Shown one piece after another: positions 5,068 through 7,447 of a stretch of 7,447 bases of DNA. The notes beneath the pieces were generated by a model, which saw only the letters and a program-made list of their open reading frames with translations, was not told the origin of the DNA and ran no database searches. Within the stretch, counting starts at the first letter, position 1, and the number at the start of each line of letters is the position of its first letter. The DNA is taken from NCBI GenBank assembly GCA_024692925.1, contig JAILLX010000007.1, positions 1 through 7,447 of the forward strand, given 5' to 3'. Made by a program: the position numbers and the translations under genes. The DNA is from a bacterium. Its GTDB lineage: Bacteria; Pseudomonadota; Alphaproteobacteria; Rs-D84; CACZYB01.

Positions 5068-7171
5068 ATTTTTTCCTTAACCAATCAGGCACAGCCGGTG
5101 CAGGTGGAATTTTCGATTTTGCAAGAAGCCCTTTATCCTTATAATATCTTGGGCTTTCTGCTTCAATAGGATAACGAACAAATCCTTGCATAATAACGAT
5201 TTGTTTTTCTTCACCAAGCATCATAATCTTACTGCTAGAGAAAAGATTTTTATGCCCAACTTTTACTTCGGCATCTCGTTTAAAGGCATTAACATTTGTT
5301 CCATTTTTATATGTAGTTTCGGCGATATCAGTTTTACCCATAATTTCAGAAAAACGCTTTGCCGTGTTTTCATTGTTTTGGGTAAGCAAAATTTTTGCCG
5401 CAGTTGTTGACATCAAAGTTTCAACGTGTTCACGACCATAGCCAGCTTCTATCTGCCCCAAATCCTGAGCAATTAAAAGATATGAAACCTTTTGACCACG
5501 ACCAACCGCAGGTCCATCAATAACAGCATTTAATTTTGGCATTTGAGGGAACTCATCAAGCACAAAAAGTGTTGGACATGGTCCCGCCTTTTCCCCGTTT
5601 GGTAATTCCTTTCCTGGTGGGGTAGAGATAAGATAGTTTGACATCAATTCAACAAACACACCGGTAATAACATTCAATGCCCGAGCATCAGTTTGATTAA
5701 CAGATAGATAAATTGTGACTGGCTTAATCTTTCCATCAGTTGGATCAAGCATACCACGTAAATCTTTGAAACTGAAATCACTATGCGAAGTTCTTTGACG
5801 CACAGCTTGGTTTTTAAAAATACCGATACCAGTTAAACCAGTGGAAAGAATAGATCCTCGTTCCTTATCCGGCGTGTTAGCAAGCTGTGTCATTTCCAAA
5901 ACTGCACGATGAGAATATCCGTAACGACGTGCTTCCATAACTGCATTTTCAAGCATTTCTTTCATAGGATCAGCAAGGGCAGCCATTTGATCACCCTGCT
6001 CTTTTCGTTGCCTTATGTCCTCGGAAATATGAACCTGAGCTTCACTCATCCAATCAAGGAGCATTGGAATATTTGCCTCATGTCCAATCCATTCCTTTGG
6101 AATATCAGCCCATGTACCAACAGGAACATAATTATCCTTGTTAATCTTTCCTTCACGAAGAAGTGTCAATGCACCCATGGCATAACTATCATTCATAGAA
6201 GTATAATATTTTTCCAAACTTGCAGCATCCTGTGCATTAAACTCTCCATTAGAAAGTCGAGAGTAAAAATAATCACTTGCTGTTGCACGTTCACATTTTG
6301 AAACTATGTAGTGCATAAATCCAGAAAGAGCATTTCGACCAGTTTTTGACCAGTGAGGATCAGCCGATGAACCAGCAGGATCCTGAACAAAAACATTAAC
6401 CATACTATCAATATACATATCCCTATCTGGTCCCTGTGGCGGAATAGTTCCAGGTGATAAAGGATTCCATGATGGATAATATATTCCCTTTTCCGGTTCA
6501 TCTTCCTTTCCCCAATTCATAATGAACACAGGTCCAATTTTTGCACGGTATCCACTTGTAATATAACAAAGTTCAGGTTTTGGATCGTTTACAATCATAC
6601 TTACAGTATCACATTCAAAAATTGTAGGAATAACAACACCAACAGTTTTACCAGTTCCAGGAGGAGCACAAACCAAAACAGATAATGTTTCACTTAATTT
6701 CAAGAAACGTTTTTTAAATCGACCAAGAACAATTATAAATCCATCCCAAAGTTTCATCTTTTTAATTTTTGCTTCGTCCGCAACCCTTGACCAATCATTT
6801 GGTGTTGATGTTATATCGTATGGATTGGAACCATCAATTATAACAAGAGCAACAGGTATCGCCATAAGAGGTATTGCAGGAATAATTGTTGTCGTATGAC
6901 CACTTATATAAGCCATAATCCATTTATAATACTCCAATAAAACATAAAAGCCGGATGTTTTAAAAATATTTTGAAAATATCTTTGCATCTTTGCAGAATG
7001 AAATACTGATGTATCAAAACCATTATTAACCCAATTTGAAATAGGGAAAATCATAATCAGAACACCCCATAAAAGTAATCCTGAAATTATGTATGCAAAC
7101 ATAAGCCAACGGGCGGCCTTTTGATGTTCGCCATCGTTTTTATCTTCGAATACTTTTTTAAGAAATACCAT
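5066..7171 (-). CDS. VirD4/TraG-family type IV coupling protein
   Basis: A 701-residue inner-membrane ATPase of the VirD4/TraG class, which docks DNA-protein or protein substrates onto a type IV secretion channel. N-terminal hydrophobic segments at about 23-42 and 93-112 (with a weaker one at 73-89) form the membrane anchor. The cytoplasmic motor has Walker A APPGTGKT (169-176, Lys175), a conserved IVNDPKPELCYITSGYR strand-helix (193-209), WNPLSP (235-240), an all-alpha insertion roughly spanning 283-440, Walker B LFVLDEFPQMPKL (535-547, Asp539/Glu540) and the IAQDLGQIEAGYG motif (567-579). Family and length are typical and all motor motifs are intact, so it looks functional. The ATG is preceded by a purine-rich AGGGAAAGGGAAA. 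It has its own promoter and terminator and no other secretion gene beside it, so the rest of the system must be elsewhere. The C-terminus is proline-rich (PPAPAVPDW). Confidence 0.93.
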   Translation of the reverse strand: MVFLKKVFEDKNDGEHQKAARWLMFAYIISGLLLWGVLIMIFPISNWVNNGFDTSVFHSAKMQRYFQNIFKTSGFYVLLEYYKWIMAYISGHTTTIIPAIPLMAIPVALVIIDGSNPYDITSTPNDWSRVADEAKIKKMKLWDGFIIVLGRFKKRFLKLSETLSVLVCAPPGTGKTVGVVIPTIFECDTVSMIVNDPKPELCYITSGYRAKIGPVFIMNWGKEDEPEKGIYYPSWNPLSPGTIPPQGPDRDMYIDSMVNVFVQDPAGSSADPHWSKTGRNALSGFMHYIVSKCERATASDYFYSRLSNGEFNAQDAASLEKYYTSMNDSYAMGALTLLREGKINKDNYVPVGTWADIPKEWIGHEANIPMLLDWMSEAQVHISEDIRQRKEQGDQMAALADPMKEMLENAVMEARRYGYSHRAVLEMTQLANTPDKERGSILSTGLTGIGIFKNQAVRQRTSHSDFSFKDLRGMLDPTDGKIKPVTIYLSVNQTDARALNVITGVFVELMSNYLISTPPGKELPNGEKAGPCPTLFVLDEFPQMPKLNAVIDGPAVGRGQKVSYLLIAQDLGQIEAGYGREHVETLMSTTAAKILLTQNNENTAKRFSEIMGKTDIAETTYKNGTNVNAFKRDAEVKVGHKNLFSSSKIMMLGEEKQIVIMQGFVRYPIEAESPRYYKDKGLLAKSKIPPAPAVPDWLRKK

Positions 7172-7193
7172 TTTCCCTTTCCCTCATATTTTG

Positions 7194-7222
7194 AGTATAA
7201 CATATTTTTTTGATAAGGTAAA
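7194..7222 (-). promoter_or_regulatory. Promoter of the coupling-protein gene
   Basis: On the minus strand TTTACC (7222-7217) is followed by exactly 17 bases and TATACT (7199-7194), which matches four and five of six consensus positions. The start point near 7187 would give a leader of some 15 bases containing the SD-like GAGGG. It lies in the 61-base gap after recF, so the coupling-protein gene can be expressed independently of recF. Confidence 0.5.
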
Positions 7223-7232
7223 GTGGCAAAAT

Positions 7233-7415
7233 CTATTTAATTTGAGAATTTTCTATTTCTATAAAAAGAGAATTTTTATCTTTGAAAAAAACAAAATCAG
7301 ATTTTAAGATTCCGGTCATCCAAACCTGAGTTGGAAGTTTTTCAAGTTCTTTAAACAACTCCATTGTTTTTATATCATCAAGATGTGCTGGTGCCTCATC
7401 AATTAAAATAAGTAT
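7233..7415 (-). CDS. recF: RecF, C-terminal 60 residues, truncated by the window end and a fold-back repeat
   Basis: The fragment reads ILILIDEAPAHLD at its upstream end, then LFKELEKLPTQVWMTG, and ends IENSQIK at a TAG (7235-7233). LILIDE is the Walker B strand and APAHLD the D-loop of RecF, and the QVWMTG strand is characteristic of alphaproteobacterial RecF. RecF loads RecA at single-strand gaps together with RecO and RecR, using an SMC-like ABC ATPase head. The N-terminal Walker A part is missing. Upstream of 7415 the frame enters a reverse copy of its own sequence and meets TAA at 7427-7425, so the reading frame is artificially broken there. The gene is co-directional with the coupling-protein gene, 61 bases upstream of it. 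In many bacteria recF follows dnaN; that cannot be checked here. Confidence 0.8.
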   Translation of the reverse strand: MLILIDEAPAHLDDIKTMELFKELEKLPTQVWMTGILKSDFVFFKDKNSLFIEIENSQIK

Positions 7416-7447
7416 CCACTTATTTTAATTGATGAGGCACCAGCACA
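7384..7447. repeat. Perfect 30-base inverted repeat with four-base loop at the window end
   Basis: Bases 7384-7413 and 7418-7447 are exact reverse complements, separated by ATCC (7414-7417). The left arm is real recF coding sequence (Walker B/D-loop codons), so the right arm is a mirrored copy of a gene interior running up to the last base of the window. This is the usual look of a fold-back chimera at a contig end and is more likely an assembly or library artefact than a natural element. Confidence 0.85.

Noticed and set aside
5909..6301. 130-codon open frame antisense to the coupling-protein gene
   Set aside because: Cys/His/Ile-rich composition typical of an antisense shadow of conserved coding sequence; no SD or signature.
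7384..7447. Hairpin telomere or phage/plasmid covalently closed end
   Set aside because: The repeated arm is the conserved RecF Walker B/D-loop coding sequence. A natural telomere would not be expected to bisect recF, whereas fold-back chimeras are common at contig ends.
1..7447. CRISPR array, tRNA, rRNA, insertion sequence or prophage
   Set aside because: No regularly spaced repeats, cloverleaf sequence, transposase or integrase was seen on reading the window.

Overview
The window is AT-rich bacterial DNA, densely coded apart from the first ~490 bases, with ordinary SD-led genes and sigma70-like promoters. The gene set points to a low-GC alphaproteobacterium. The HdaA-type DnaA paralogue has an N-terminal clamp-binding motif followed by GREDFLVS, it lies next to a DUF2066-type secreted protein, and a RecF C-terminus carries the QVWMTG signature. 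A host-associated or uncultured lineage would fit the composition, but I cannot name a genus from sequence alone. The perfect fold-back repeat at the right edge suggests that edge is also a contig end.

Layout. Positions 1-41 hold the first 14 codons of a leftward gene for an exported protein. Positions 42-493 are non-coding but rich in repeats and hairpins, with two good rightward promoters. Positions 494-2984 form a tightly packed rightward operon: an unrecognised 81-residue protein, a thioredoxin-type glutathione peroxidase, a secreted DUF2066-like protein whose best start codon is ATT, and hdaA. Leftward, dnaQ (DNA polymerase III epsilon) and an MmcQ/YjbR-family gene (4126-2987) converge on hdaA, leaving a 2-base gap. 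A divergent promoter region (4127-4245) separates dnaQ from rightward ndk and xseB (4246-5036), which overlap by one base. A bidirectional terminator hairpin (5044-5067) closes both xseB and a leftward VirD4/TraG coupling-protein gene (7171-5066). Upstream of that gene is its own promoter and then the C-terminal part of recF, which is cut by the fold-back repeat.

How the genes fit together. Four products act on DNA replication or repair: HdaA (turn-off of DnaA through the sliding clamp), DnaQ (proofreading), XseB (exonuclease VII small subunit) and RecF (gap repair). Ndk supplies the NTP/dNTP pool. The coupling protein is the only sign of a type IV secretion or conjugation system; its partner genes are not in the window. 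No tRNA, rRNA, CRISPR array or insertion sequence was seen. The points most worth a second look are the ATT start, the long-form Ndk with an insertion, the apparently leaderless dnaQ, the structured 5' intergenic region, and the fold-back end inside recF.
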